Shown here in pieces: positions 33,812-43,613 of a stretch of DNA of 64,000 bases. A program made the position numbers and the translations under genes. The stretch comes from Gemmatimonadota bacterium (GTDB taxonomy: Bacteria; Gemmatimonadota; Gemmatimonadetes; Longimicrobiales; Gaopeijiaceae): the NCBI GenBank assembly GCA_041390125.1, contig JAWKQN010000015.1, positions 55,904 through 119,903 of the forward strand, in the 5' to 3' direction. The notes under the pieces were generated by a model that saw nothing but the letters and a program-made list of their open reading frames with translations, was not told the origin of the DNA and did no database searches. Within the stretch, counting starts at the first letter, position 1; every line of letters begins with the position of its first letter.

Positions 33812-35740
33812 TCAGCGACCCGTGCCTTCGATCACCGGAGCGGGATCGAGCGCACCCTCGACCGCCGGCAGCCCCTCCACGTGCACGCGCAGGAGCGGCG
33901 GCTGCTCGCCGTCGGCCGCCTGGACCACGGCCACGAACGCGTGCGGTCGGGGATCGTCGCCGACCGTCGCCACGCCGGTGAAGGACGCCCAGCCCGGAGC
34001 CGTCTGCAGTCGGCCGAGGCGCTGGGCCACGACCGCGACACCGTCCGTCGGGTGCGCGAGACGGAAGGTCCCCTCCGCCTGCCGCTCCGTGGAGCCCTGG
34101 CGCACGTCCACCGCCGCCTCCAGCGGACCCGCTCCGGTGGCGCGGACCGCGCGGTCGCGGTCGCTGCTCATGGGCCGGCTGGGCATGCCCGGTCCGCGAC
34201 GGAGCGCGCGACCTCCGCGGGCGCCGGTGGGGTCGCCGTCGCGCAGCGCGACCGCTCCCCCCACCACCACGTGCACGATGCCCTCCGAGCGCAGCGCGGG
34301 GTCGGTCCACGTGGCCCGGTCGATCACCGCGGCGCTGTCGAAGACGACGACGTCGGCCGCCATGCCCTCGGCCAGGAAGCCGCGGTCCACCGCACCCAGG
34401 AGGGTGGCCGGCAGGCCGGTCATCTTGCGCACGGCGTCCTCCCACGTCAGCGCGCCGGTCTCGCGCACGTAGTGACCGAGCACGCGCGGGAAGCTGCCCC
34501 AGTAGCGCGGGTGGCCCACCCGCCCGGTCGCGGCGCCACAGTCGCAGGCCACGGCGGTGGTGGGATGGCGCAGGATCTCCACCAGGTCGCTCTCCAGCCC
34601 GAAGCGCAGGATGGCACCGACCCGGGTCTCGCGTTCGAGCACCCGCACGACGGCCTCACCACCGGACTCCACCCCCAGATCGCGCATGATGTCGACGAGC
34701 TCCTGGTTGCTCGCCGGCAGATATACGCCGGCCGGACCGCCGAAGCGGGCGGCCATGGCCTCGTCGGCCTCGCGCACGATGCGGGCCCGCTGGGCGGGAT
34801 CCGCGAAGCGCGCCAGCATGGCCTCCACGCCTCCGGCCTGGGCCCATCCCGGGATGATGAGCGCGGCCAGCGAGGTCTGACCCGCCAGGTAGGGGTAGGC
34901 GTCCGCCGCGGCATAGGTGCCGTCCGCGGTGGTACGTGTCATGGCGTGCAGGATCTCACCGGCACCGCCCTGCTCGAGTCCCTGCACCTTCATGTGCGTG
35001 ACGACCGGGTTCAGCCCTGTCCGCTCCCCGATCGTGAGCGTCTCGCCGATGCCTACACGTGAGCTGAAGTTGGACTCGGGCGTCAGGCGATCGTGGTTCG
35101 TGAAGTGGACGCGCGCCGGACCCGCCGGCTCCAGGATCCGCACCACCTCCTCGGTGCGCGCGAAGTAGGCCGGCTTGTAGTCCAGCCCGGCCGACACGCC
35201 CCAGGCGCCTTCCTCCAGGCCGCGCAGGACCGCCGCGCGCATCGCCTCGACGTCCGTCGGGGTGGGACGCCGGTCCTCCGTGCCGACCACGCGCGCCCAG
35301 ATGCTGTTGAACGGCACCTCGGCTCCGACATGCACGGCCAGTCCGGCGCGCTCCAGGGAGTCGAGCTGGGCGGCCACCTCCGTCGGCCCACCTCCGTCCG
35401 GGTTCAGCACCTCCATGGTCACGCCCTGCGTGAGCATGTTCACCGCGGTGGGCAGCGCCTCGCGCTCGGCGTGACTGTGCAGGTTGATGAAGCCGGGCGC
35501 CACGAAACGACCGGTGGCATCGATCTCCTCCACGCCGCGGGCCCCGGAGAGCGCACCGAGCGCCACGATGCGATCGCCCACGATGCCGACGTCCGCGGAG
35601 AAGCGCGGCAGACCACTCCCGTCCAGCACGGTGCCGCCGCGGATCACGAGATCGTACGACGCCTCGCTGGGCGGGGCCTCGGCGCACGCGGTCAGGGCGG
35701 CCACTCCCACGAGGACGGTCGCGAGACGGGTCGGGCGCAT
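33812..35740 (-). CDS. Lipoprotein N-acyl-D-amino-acid deacylase-type amidohydrolase
   Basis: A 642-residue amidohydrolase related to the one near 5 kb but with the usual H-x-H (His88 and His90 in G-F-I-N-L-H-S-H). A lipobox L-T-A-C lies at 16-19. The bridging Cys position is again different (L-N-P-D-G-G-G). Further metal-type residues are in H-F-T-N-H-D and V-T-H-M-K-V. The C-terminal 130 residues, after the amidohydrolase fold ends near 515, form an additional beta-rich domain not seen in the other deacylase. The ATG at 35740 starts the signal peptide. It is divergent from the amidinohydrolase gene. Substrate unknown; D-amino acid derivatives or peptides are the family expectation. Confidence 0.8.
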   Translation of the reverse strand: MRPTRLATVLVGVAALTACAEAPPSEASYDLVIRGGTVLDGSGLPRFSADVGIVGDRIVALGALSGARGVEEIDATGRFVAPGFINLHSHAEREALPTAVNMLTQGVTMEVLNPDGGGPTEVAAQLDSLERAGLAVHVGAEVPFNSIWARVVGTEDRRPTPTDVEAMRAAVLRGLEEGAWGVSAGLDYKPAYFARTEEVVRILEPAGPARVHFTNHDRLTPESNFSSRVGIGETLTIGERTGLNPVVTHMKVQGLEQGGAGEILHAMTRTTADGTYAAADAYPYLAGQTSLAALIIPGWAQAGGVEAMLARFADPAQRARIVREADEAMAARFGGPAGVYLPASNQELVDIMRDLGVESGGEAVVRVLERETRVGAILRFGLESDLVEILRHPTTAVACDCGAATGRVGHPRYWGSFPRVLGHYVRETGALTWEDAVRKMTGLPATLLGAVDRGFLAEGMAADVVVFDSAAVIDRATWTDPALRSEGIVHVVVGGAVALRDGDPTGARGGRALRRGPGMPSRPMSSDRDRAVRATGAGPLEAAVDVRQGSTERQAEGTFRLAHPTDGVAVVAQRLGRLQTAPGWASFTGVATVGDDPRPHAFVAVVQAADGEQPPLLRVHVEGLPAVEGALDPAPVIEGTGR

Positions 35741-35948
35741 GGGACCTCGGGGCTCGGGGTGGCCGCCGCGCAGTCGGACGCACCGCAGCGGCGCATGGAC
35801 GCACCCTAGTGGGTGGGCCCGCCGGACGAAAGCAGGCGCCCCTTGCCCCGACCCGCGCGGAACGGCACCGTCCCGGGCGCCGGGCGGGTCCCTCACGACA
35901 CCGCCCGCGCCCACCCGCTCAGCGCGCACGCGCACGAGGAGCCGCCCT

Positions 35949-36776
35949 TTGCCTCAGTTGCCGTGCCACGTCTTCGACGCGGCGCTCGTGCGTGAACCGG
36001 CGGCGAGCTGCGTGCGCGGGCTCCGCGCCGTGGACCGCGGCCCGCCCGACCTGGCGCGGTTTCGCGCCCAGCACGCCGCCTACGTGGACGCGCTGCGTCG
36101 CGCCGGTGTGCACGTCACGGTGCTGCCTCCCGACGAGGCCTGGCCGGACAGCGTGTTCGTGGAAGACCCTGCGCTGTGCCTCCCGGAGGGGGCCATCCTG
36201 CTCCGCCCGGGCGCGGAGGCGCGGGCGGGGGAGCCCGCTACGCTCGATCCGGCGCTCCGCGCGCGCTTCGAGCGCTTCGTCCGCCTCGAGGTAGGCAGCG
36301 TCGAGGGGGGCGACGTGCTCGTCACCGACCGCGAGGTGCTGGTCGGGCTGTCCAATCGCACCAGCCGCGCGGGCGCCGAGGCGCTGGCCTCCGTCCTGAC
36401 GGCGTGGGGCCGGGTCGTGCGCGTGGTGGAGACCCCCGCCGGCGTGCTGCACTTCAAGTCGGACTGCGCCGCCCTCGGCGGCGACCGCATCCTGGCCACA
36501 GCCGCGCTGACGGCGACCGGCGTGTTCGAAGGCTACGACGTCCAGGTGGCGCCCGACGACGAGCCGGGCGCAGCGAACTGCATCCGCGTCAACGAGACCC
36601 TGCTCGTGCCCGCCGGGCGGCCGCGCACCGCCGAGCACCTGGCCCGCGCGGGACATCGCATCGAGATCCTGGACATCGGAGAGGCGGAGAAGCTGGACGC
36701 CGGCCTCAGCTGCATGTCCCTTCGCTTCCGTGGGTCCCGGACAGGGGGCCAGCGCCCCCACGCCCCTCTCCCGTGA
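35949..36776 (+). CDS. Dimethylarginine dimethylaminohydrolase-like amidinotransferase-fold enzyme
   Basis: A 275-residue member of the guanidine-modifying superfamily, closest in pattern to DDAH, which hydrolyses methylarginines to citrulline and methylamines. Visible catalytic residues: Asp/Glu region at V-E-D-P-A (71-75), E-G-G-D (120-123), His168 in L-H-F-K-S-D-C and nucleophile Cys255 in L-S-C-M-S. A TTG start at 35949 is chosen because GAGGAG ends 8 bases before it. Hydrolysis of free arginine derivatives is likely, but the choice between DDAH and arginine deiminase-like activity needs assay. Confidence 0.75.
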   Translation: MPQLPCHVFDAALVREPAASCVRGLRAVDRGPPDLARFRAQHAAYVDALRRAGVHVTVLPPDEAWPDSVFVEDPALCLPEGAILLRPGAEARAGEPATLDPALRARFERFVRLEVGSVEGGDVLVTDREVLVGLSNRTSRAGAEALASVLTAWGRVVRVVETPAGVLHFKSDCAALGGDRILATAALTATGVFEGYDVQVAPDDEPGAANCIRVNETLLVPAGRPRTAEHLARAGHRIEILDIGEAEKLDAGLSCMSLRFRGSRTGGQRPHAPLP

Positions 36777-36848
36777 CGCGTCTGTCCTCGCGGCCCGCCT
36801 TGCCGGGCCCTCGTCCCCCCGCGAAGGTGGACGTGTGAAGTCACCGCC

Positions 36849-39299
36849 GTGCCTCCTCCGCCCCCGGGCCCGCCGATGACCGACGCCAAGAGCCGTCACC
36901 TGATGGCCGTGATGTTCACCGACGTGGTGGGCTACACGGCCCTGATGCAGGACGACGAGGACGCGGCCCGGGACCAGCGCGCCCGTCATCGCGCCGTGCT
37001 CGGCGCCACCGTGGCCGAGCACGGAGGCGAGCTGCTGCAGTACTTCGGCGACGGCAGCCTCAGCATCTTCCCCAGTGCCGTCAACGCGCTACGGGCCGCC
37101 GTCCGCATCCAGCAGGACGCGCAGCGCGAGCCGGGGCTGCCGCTGCGCGTCGGCATCCATCAGGGTGAGGTCAGCTTCGACTCGCAGGGCGCGTACGGCG
37201 ACAGCGTGAACATCGCCGCACGCATCGAGGCCCTGGGTGTACCCGGCAGCGTGCTCATCTCCGGCAAGGTGCACGACGACGTCAAGAACCAGCCGGCCAT
37301 GTCCACGCTGTTGTTGGGGCTGTTCGCGCTCCGCAACGTGCAGCGACCCGTCGAGGTCTATGCCGTCGCCGCCGACGGGCTGATCGTCCCGTCTCCGGAC
37401 CAGCTGCGCGGCGCCAAGGGGGGAGACCTCCTGGAACCCGCCCCCTCCCCGGGAGCCTTCACGGGAGGGCCGGTGCGGAGCGGCACGGTCCGGCGCCTGG
37501 CCTCGGACCGGATGCTCCTGCTGACGGCCGCGGTGGCGCTGCTGTTCGCCCTGGCGTTCACCTGGACCCACTTCCGCGAACCCAGCCGGCCGCTGGCGCG
37601 CTTCGACGTGACGCCTCCGGAGGGTCGGAGCCTGCTGCCCAACGTGAGCGGCGTCGACATCGCCCTGGGCCCCGGTGGCGACCGCCTCGTCTACGTGGGT
37701 GAAGCGGGAGGCGGTACGCAGCTCTGGACGCGCACCCTGGCCGAGCTGCGACCCTCGCCCGTGCCCGGCACGGCGAACGCCCGGGATCCGGTCTTCGCAC
37801 CGGACGGCCGCACACTGGCCTTCCGCGCGGGCGAGAGCCTGCGCACGGTCTCGCTGGGCGGTGGGGCGAGTGGAACACTGGTGCCCCGGGGCCTCTCCGG
37901 TGGGCCCGACTGGAGCGACGACGGCTTCCTCTACTTTCCGAGCGGCGGGGTGCTGCATCGCATCGCCGCGCATGGCGGCGAGCCCGAAGCGTGGACACCT
38001 CCCACCGACGGGGTGCAGCGCTTCCCGCAGGCGCTTCCGGGCGGACGAGGGCTGCTCTTCACGATCGAGAGCCCGGGCACGCCGGAGCGGGGGACCGTCG
38101 CCGCGTGGATCCCCGGGGAGGATACGGTCCGCACGCTCGTCACCGGGACGCGTGGTCGCTACGTGGATCCGGGCTTCCTGCTCTTCTCCACGGCGGACGG
38201 CGCGCTGCGCGCCGCCCCGTTCGACCTGCGGCGTCTGCGGATCACCGGCCCCTCGGTCGTGCTGCTGGACGACGACGACCTGCGCGGCGGGCCGGCCTCC
38301 AAGTTCGTGTTGTCGCGACAGGGCGACCTGCTCTACCGCACGGGCGTCGTGGATCCGATCGCCATGCGCTTCATGTGGGTCTCTCTGTCGGGCGCGGCCG
38401 AGCCGGTCGATCCCGAGTGGATCTTCGATCCCGGGCAGGACAACCGCGGCTGGAGCCTTTCGCCCGACGGCACGCGCATCGCCCTCAAGGCGGTCACCGA
38501 CCTCGGGCCCGACATCTGGATCAAGAGCGTGCCGGACGGACCCCTCTCCCGCTTCACGTACTCCGAGGGAGAGGAGCGCATGCCGCGCTGGTCGCCGGAC
38601 GGAACCCACGTCTCATTCCTGTCGGATCGCAACGGCAACCTGGATCTGTGGCGTCGCGCCGCCGACGGCCGTGATACCGCGTCCGTCGTCGTGGACATGG
38701 AGCAGAGCATCGCCGAGGCGGCGTGGAGCCGCGACGGCACGGCCGTGGTGCTGCGCACGGCGGGCGCCGCCGGCATCGTAGGGAACCGCGACCTCTTCGT
38801 CTTCCGACCCGGCGTGGACACCGTGCCTGCACCGCTGATCGCCTCACCGTTCGACGAGGCGGCGCCGGCGCTGTCCCCCGATGGCCGCTGGCTCGCCTAC
38901 CACTCCGACGAGACCGGCCGGCGCGAGGTGTTCGTGCGGCCGTTCCCGGAGGTGGGCTCCGGCAAGTTCCAGATCTCCGACGGCGGCGGACGGGGCGCCG
39001 TGTGGGCGCACAGCGGAGACGCGATCTTCTACGTCTCCGACGAAGGGGGCACCAACGTGGGCACGCGCCTCCTGGTGGAGGCCTCGGTCGATGCCGGTCC
39101 TCCCTTCACGGTTCTCGAACGGCGGCCGCTCTTCACCATCGAGGACAGCTTCTACTTCGCCAACAACTCCACGTCCTACCAGGTGGCGCCCGGCGACGAC
39201 CGCTTCCTCATGGCCCGCTACGTGGGGTCGGGGGCCCGCGTGGAGATGGTGTTGGTCCAAGGCTTCACCCAGGAGCTCGCGCGGCTGTCGCGACGCTGA
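36849..39299 (+). CDS. Class III nucleotide cyclase fused to TolB-like propeller
   Basis: An 816-residue fusion. The cyclase domain (about 18-190) has both metal Asp residues (M-F-T-D-V-V-G-Y-T and Y-F-G-D-G) and G-D-S-V-N-I-A-A-R with the transition-state Asn and Arg, so it should be active. A membrane helix at about 220-238 links it to an exported WD40/TolB-like propeller (about 250-816) with repeated W-S-P-D-G-T and S-P-D-G-R-W-L-A-Y motifs. The start is a GTG at 36849; ATG at 36876 is an alternative. Proteins of this build are typical of Gemmatimonadota-like bacteria. The propeller may sense a periplasmic ligand and regulate cAMP or cGMP synthesis. It is the only intact cyclase domain in the window. 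Confidence 0.82.
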   Translation: MPPPPPGPPMTDAKSRHLMAVMFTDVVGYTALMQDDEDAARDQRARHRAVLGATVAEHGGELLQYFGDGSLSIFPSAVNALRAAVRIQQDAQREPGLPLRVGIHQGEVSFDSQGAYGDSVNIAARIEALGVPGSVLISGKVHDDVKNQPAMSTLLLGLFALRNVQRPVEVYAVAADGLIVPSPDQLRGAKGGDLLEPAPSPGAFTGGPVRSGTVRRLASDRMLLLTAAVALLFALAFTWTHFREPSRPLARFDVTPPEGRSLLPNVSGVDIALGPGGDRLVYVGEAGGGTQLWTRTLAELRPSPVPGTANARDPVFAPDGRTLAFRAGESLRTVSLGGGASGTLVPRGLSGGPDWSDDGFLYFPSGGVLHRIAAHGGEPEAWTPPTDGVQRFPQALPGGRGLLFTIESPGTPERGTVAAWIPGEDTVRTLVTGTRGRYVDPGFLLFSTADGALRAAPFDLRRLRITGPSVVLLDDDDLRGGPASKFVLSRQGDLLYRTGVVDPIAMRFMWVSLSGAAEPVDPEWIFDPGQDNRGWSLSPDGTRIALKAVTDLGPDIWIKSVPDGPLSRFTYSEGEERMPRWSPDGTHVSFLSDRNGNLDLWRRAADGRDTASVVVDMEQSIAEAAWSRDGTAVVLRTAGAAGIVGNRDLFVFRPGVDTVPAPLIASPFDEAAPALSPDGRWLAYHSDETGRREVFVRPFPEVGSGKFQISDGGGRGAVWAHSGDAIFYVSDEGGTNVGTRLLVEASVDAGPPFTVLERRPLFTIEDSFYFANNSTSYQVAPGDDRFLMARYVGSGARVEMVLVQGFTQELARLSRR

Positions 39300-39472
39300 C
39301 GCAGGCGCGCGCTGGCCTCCGGTACCCAGCCGTGCGGGTGCCGGCACGGGAAGGGCGCTGATCGCGGGCCCCGCGCCCCCGGACGAAACGCCGCGACGCA
39401 CCTCGTCGTAAGGGCAGCCACGGCCGCGCGTACCCCCCGCGCCGCCACCGCCACCCGCACGTCGAGGCACCC

Positions 39473-41953
39473 ATGGAACGGCTGCTCCAGGACCTCCAGT
39501 ACGCCCTGCGCGGGCTCCGCAAATCGCCGGGCTTCACCGCGGTCGCGGTGATCACGCTCGCGCTGGGCATCGGCGTCAACAGCTCCATCTTCGGGATCGT
39601 CAACGCAGTCCTGCTCCGACCCCTGCCGGTCGAGGCGCCGCAGGAGCTCGTCGACATCTACGGCTACCGCTCCACGTCTCCCGGCCACGAGACGCATTCA
39701 TACCCCGACTACCTCGACTACCGCGCCCAGACCGAGACGCTCTCGGGGCTCATGGGCTACGTGAACTTCTTCGCCAACTTCACGCAGGGCGGCAACGCCG
39801 AGCTGGTCGTGGGCGAGATGGTCACGGACAACTACTTCCAGGTGCTGGGCGTGCAGCCCGCCCTCGGGCGCGCCTTCCTGCCGGAGGAATACGCGGCACC
39901 GGGCGCCACGCCCGTGGCCGTGCTCAGTCACGCCCTCTGGCAGACCCGGTTCGGCGCCGATCCCGACGTGGTGGGACGCACGTTCCGTATGAACGGCATC
40001 GTCTACACGGTGGTAGGCGTGGCGCCCGCGACGTTCGCAGGGATGTTCCCGGCCTTGAGCGCGCAGATGTGGATCCCCACCGCGATGGTCGCGGAGGTCG
40101 AGCCGCTGGGAGCGCAGCGCGGGTCGCTGGGCGCGGGTCCCGGGCAGACCCGTCTCGACCTCCGCGGAGGTCGTTGGCTCTGGTTGCGGGGGCGGATGCA
40201 GCCGGGTGTGACCGTGGAGCAGGTCCAGGCGGAGTTCTCCGGCATGACCGCCCGCCTGGCCGCACAGTACCCGCAGACCAACGAGCTCGAACGCACCACG
40301 GTGCTGGCCACGAACGACGTGCGCATCAACCCGGACTTCGACAGCACGGTGGCCCCGGCCGGAATGGTCTTGTTGGGCGCGGTCGGGCTGGTGTTGCTCG
40401 TCGCATGCGCCAACCTGGCCAACATGATGCTGGCGCGCTCCGCCAGTCGACGACGCGAGCTCGCCGTGCGCCTGGCGCTGGGCGCGAGCCGGGGCCGGTT
40501 GATCCGCCAGCTCCTCACCGAGAGCCTCGTGGTGGCGCTGGCCGGAGGCGCGGTCGCGTTCGCCGTCTCCGCCTGGCTGGCGGGCTTGATCGCCCGCATC
40601 CAACCGCCGCTCCCGATCGACATCGGGCTGCGCATCGCCCCCGATTGGCGCGTGCTGGTGTTCACGCTGCTGGCCGCCGTCCTCACCGGGATCCTGTTCG
40701 GTCTGGTACCGGCGCTCCGGGCCTCGAAGCCCGAGCTCGTGCCGGCGCTCAAGGACTCCGGGGACGGAGCCACGGGGCGCGCCCGCCGCATCGAGCTGCG
40801 GGACGCGCTGGTGGTGGGTCAGGTGGCGCTGTCGCTGGTGCTCCTGGTGGGCGGCGCGCTCCTGGTGCGCAGTCTCTCCGTCGCGCAACGCGTGGACCTG
40901 GGCTACGACGTGGACCGCATCGCCCAGCTCTCGCTGGCGATGGAGATGAACGGCTACGACGGCGAACGGGGCGGCGCCTTCCTGGAGAACGGACGCCTGC
41001 GCCTGGCTGCGCTGCCCGAGGTCGAGGCCGTCGGCCTCACCAGCCGGTTGCCGCTCTCGCTCAACAACAACGGATTCGGCGTCTTCATCGACGGGCACCA
41101 GAGCTCGGGGGCCGACCGACCCTATGGGCTGGACGGCGCCTCCGTGGACGAGGGGTACTTCGCGGCGCTCGATCTACGGATCGTGCGCGGACGGGCCCTC
41201 GAGCGCGCCGACCGCGAGGAGAGCCGTCGGGTCGCCGTGATCACGGAGGAGATGGCGCAGCGGTTCTGGCCGGACCAGGACGCGCTCGGCCGCGAATTCC
41301 GCACGTCCTGGGAGGGCCAGCCCTGGCAGATCGTGGGCATCGTGGAGAACTACAAGGTCGACACGCCCGGAGAGGCCCCCAAGCCCTATATCCACATCCC
41401 GCTGTCGATGCAGAGTGGCTTCGGGATCTACCTCGTGCGCACGTCGACGTCGGCGCGTTCCGTCCTGCCGGCGTTGGAGCGGGAGCTGCGCGCGCTCGAC
41501 CCCGAGATGGTCTTCCTGGACACGGGCGACCTCCGGGCTGCCGCCGACGTGCGCCTCTTCCCCATCCGCGCCGGCGCCTGGTTGATCGGCGCGTTCGGTC
41601 TGTTGGCGCTGGTGCTGGCCGCGGTGGGGCTGTACGGCGTCATCGGCTACGCGGTCTCCCGCCGCATCCGGGAGATCGGGATCCGCAAGGCGCTCGGCGC
41701 CGAGCCGGGCTCCGTGGTGGGGATGGTGCTGCGGCAGGGGATGACCCGCGTGGCGCTGGGCGGTGGGATCGGTGTCGTGCTGGCCGTGCTGGGCGCGCGC
41801 GCGCTGTCCAGCGTCCTCTACGTGGGCTCGTTCGATCTCGTGAGCTTCGCGCTGGCCATGGCGGTCCTGGCGCTGGTGGCGCTGTCGGCCAACTGGCTTC
41901 CCGCTCGCCGCGCCGCGCACATCGATCCGATCCGGGCCCTCCGGCAGGAGTAG
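39473..41953 (+). CDS. MacB/FtsX-type ABC permease, orphan duplicated type
   Basis: An 826-residue permease with the duplicated MacB-PCD plus FtsX layout of the ADOP family (described in Acidobacteria and found in Gemmatimonadota). Membrane helices lie at about 20-40, 288-310, 340-360, 385-405, 440-460, 690-712, 735-760 and 780-800, and FtsX signature segments occur twice (A-N-L-A-N-M-M-L-A-R-S-A-S-R-R-R-E and I-G-I-R-K-A-L-G). N-terminal R-x-x-P-G-F-T-A-V-A-V is typical. No ATPase gene is adjacent, which fits the orphan pattern. Substrate unknown; export or membrane-stress roles are only family expectations. A strong hairpin follows. Confidence 0.85.
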   Translation: MERLLQDLQYALRGLRKSPGFTAVAVITLALGIGVNSSIFGIVNAVLLRPLPVEAPQELVDIYGYRSTSPGHETHSYPDYLDYRAQTETLSGLMGYVNFFANFTQGGNAELVVGEMVTDNYFQVLGVQPALGRAFLPEEYAAPGATPVAVLSHALWQTRFGADPDVVGRTFRMNGIVYTVVGVAPATFAGMFPALSAQMWIPTAMVAEVEPLGAQRGSLGAGPGQTRLDLRGGRWLWLRGRMQPGVTVEQVQAEFSGMTARLAAQYPQTNELERTTVLATNDVRINPDFDSTVAPAGMVLLGAVGLVLLVACANLANMMLARSASRRRELAVRLALGASRGRLIRQLLTESLVVALAGGAVAFAVSAWLAGLIARIQPPLPIDIGLRIAPDWRVLVFTLLAAVLTGILFGLVPALRASKPELVPALKDSGDGATGRARRIELRDALVVGQVALSLVLLVGGALLVRSLSVAQRVDLGYDVDRIAQLSLAMEMNGYDGERGGAFLENGRLRLAALPEVEAVGLTSRLPLSLNNNGFGVFIDGHQSSGADRPYGLDGASVDEGYFAALDLRIVRGRALERADREESRRVAVITEEMAQRFWPDQDALGREFRTSWEGQPWQIVGIVENYKVDTPGEAPKPYIHIPLSMQSGFGIYLVRTSTSARSVLPALERELRALDPEMVFLDTGDLRAAADVRLFPIRAGAWLIGAFGLLALVLAAVGLYGVIGYAVSRRIREIGIRKALGAEPGSVVGMVLRQGMTRVALGGGIGVVLAVLGARALSSVLYVGSFDLVSFALAMAVLALVALSANWLPARRAAHIDPIRALRQE

Positions 41954-41969
41954 ATCCGGATCACCCTCG

Positions 41970-41999
41970 GGAGCGCGCCCGGCCCACCGGGCGCGCTCC
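41970..41999. terminator. Strong terminator hairpin
   Basis: GGAGCGCGCCCGG, loop CCCA, CCGGGCGCGCTCC: a perfect 13-bp stem between the permease stop and the stop of a convergent lipoprotein gene. It probably ends both transcripts. Confidence 0.65.
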
Positions 42000-42003
42000 T
42001 CGG

Positions 42004-42345
42004 TCAGGGCGTGCGGCGGATGCGCACGATCTCGATCAGCGGACCCACCATGGCGATGGACATCGCGTCCTCCTGGACCCGCGCCTCCGCCTCGACCGCG
42101 AGGCCCTCCGTACGGAATCCTTCGGGCAGGTTCGTGGGGTTCCAGGTCGTGCCGTCGCTCCCCTCCAGCACCCACACGCCACCCTCCAGGTCCAGGTGGC
42201 GGATCGTCCCTTCGATGCGCATCACTCCGTCTCCCGGCCCGGGCGCCACCTCCGTCCAGCCATCGCTGCCTCCGGCGCAGGCCGCGACCCATGCGAGGAT
42301 GACCGGGACCGCGCGCCTCCAGGACCCGCGCGCCGCGCTCACCAC
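42004..42345 (-). CDS. Small lipoprotein, unknown function
   Basis: A 113-residue protein with a lipoprotein-type signal (I-L-A-W-V-A-A-C, Cys about 23) and a short beta-rich domain (E-G-T-I-R-H-L-D-L-E-G-G and V-W-V-L-E-G-S-D-G) that resembles small Ig-like or OB-like modules. The GTG start overlaps the stop of the upstream amidohydrolase gene by seven bases, so the two should be co-translated. A role accessory to that enzyme is possible but unproven. Confidence 0.6.
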   Translation of the reverse strand: MVSAARGSWRRAVPVILAWVAACAGGSDGWTEVAPGPGDGVMRIEGTIRHLDLEGGVWVLEGSDGTTWNPTNLPEGFRTEGLAVEAEARVQEDAMSIAMVGPLIEIVRIRRTP

Positions 42346-43613
42346 GAGCTCGACGCGCGTGCGGCGGCGAACCAGTCGCCCTTGGTCATCGCGACGCGTC
42401 CGTCGTTCACCACCAGCAACACGTCCTGCAGGGCGCGCACATCCTCCAGGGGATTGCGCTCCGTCACGATGAGGTCGGCCTCCATGCCCTCGGCGATGTG
42501 GCCGGTGCGATCCGCCACGCCCAACAGCTCCGCCGCAGTGACGGTCGCGGCCTGCAGAGCCTCCCGGGCGGACAGCCCGATCGTGACCAGCTCCTCCACC
42601 TCATGGGAGAGCCGCACCACGCTGTTGGGTCCGTAGCCCGTATCCGTGGCCGCCACGATGCGCACGCCGGCGCGATGGGCGTGGCCGACGGTCTCCTGCA
42701 CACGGGGCAGCATGTGCCGTCCGCGCATCTGGAGCACGGGGCTCTCGTAGTCCCCTCCCGGGATCGTCAGGTCGCGCACGATCGCCACCGTCGGGACCAG
42801 GAAGGTGCCTTGCTCCGCCATGCGCGCCAGCGTCTCGGGGCTCAGATAGGTCCCGTGCTCGATGCTGCGCACGCCCGCGTCCACCGCCGCCCGACCGCCT
42901 TCGTCCCCGTGCGCGTGCGCCGCCACGCCCTGGATGCCCGCGGCTCGCGCTTCTTCCACCAGGACGCGCATCTCCTCCACACCGTAGAGCTGCTTGCGCG
43001 GATCGGTGTCGGGCAGACCGGCCCGCTCGGTGGCGTTGACCTTGATGAAGTCGATGTCCCGCGACACGAGCGCGCGCGCCATGGCCCGCACGGCCTCCGT
43101 CCCCACGATGCCTCCGGCACGGTAGTGTCCGAGGTCCGGGTGGTTCTTGAAGAAGTCCTCCGCGGGCGAGGGGCGGACGTGGTATCCCGCCGCGACCACC
43201 TCCGGGGATTCGATGGTGCCGGCCGCGGCCAGCGCACCCAGCCCCACGTCCGTGTAGTTGTCGGCGCCCATGCTGCGGACCGTGGTCACGCCGGAATCGA
43301 GCGCGCGGCGGGCCTGGTCGAACGTGGAGATATGCACGTGAGCGTCGATCAGACCGGGCATGAGGTACATGCCCTGCAGGTCGACCGTGCGGACCGAGCC
43401 GTCCCGCGGGGCCGTCCCGCCCACGGACACGATGCGGCCGTCCCGGACGACCACGGTGGCGTCCCTGCGGACGGTCCCGTCGCGGACGTCCACGACGTTC
43501 GCGCGCACGAGCACGAGATCCTGCGCCTCGAGCGGCGCGGCGACGACCATCGCCGCGACGGCGGCCAGCGAAACGAGCAGGGGCGTTCGGCGAAGGTGCA
43601 GTCGGCGGGACAT
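42339..43613 (-). CDS. Imidazolonepropionase-like amidohydrolase, exported
   Basis: A 424-residue enzyme with a signal peptide (about 10-31, ending APLEAQ). It has the metal motif H-V-H in P-G-L-I-D-A-H-V-H, a Lys in F-I-K-V-N-A-T-E that could be carbamylated, H-A-H-G, S-I-E-H-G-T-Y, and the catalytic Asp in A-A-T-D-T-G-Y. This group includes prolidase-type and imidazolonepropionase-related amidohydrolases that cleave small amides or peptides. The ATG at 43613 is supported by the signal peptide. A small lipoprotein gene overlaps its end. Confidence 0.8.
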   Translation of the reverse strand: MSRRLHLRRTPLLVSLAAVAAMVVAAPLEAQDLVLVRANVVDVRDGTVRRDATVVVRDGRIVSVGGTAPRDGSVRTVDLQGMYLMPGLIDAHVHISTFDQARRALDSGVTTVRSMGADNYTDVGLGALAAAGTIESPEVVAAGYHVRPSPAEDFFKNHPDLGHYRAGGIVGTEAVRAMARALVSRDIDFIKVNATERAGLPDTDPRKQLYGVEEMRVLVEEARAAGIQGVAAHAHGDEGGRAAVDAGVRSIEHGTYLSPETLARMAEQGTFLVPTVAIVRDLTIPGGDYESPVLQMRGRHMLPRVQETVGHAHRAGVRIVAATDTGYGPNSVVRLSHEVEELVTIGLSAREALQAATVTAAELLGVADRTGHIAEGMEADLIVTERNPLEDVRALQDVLLVVNDGRVAMTKGDWFAAARASSSW

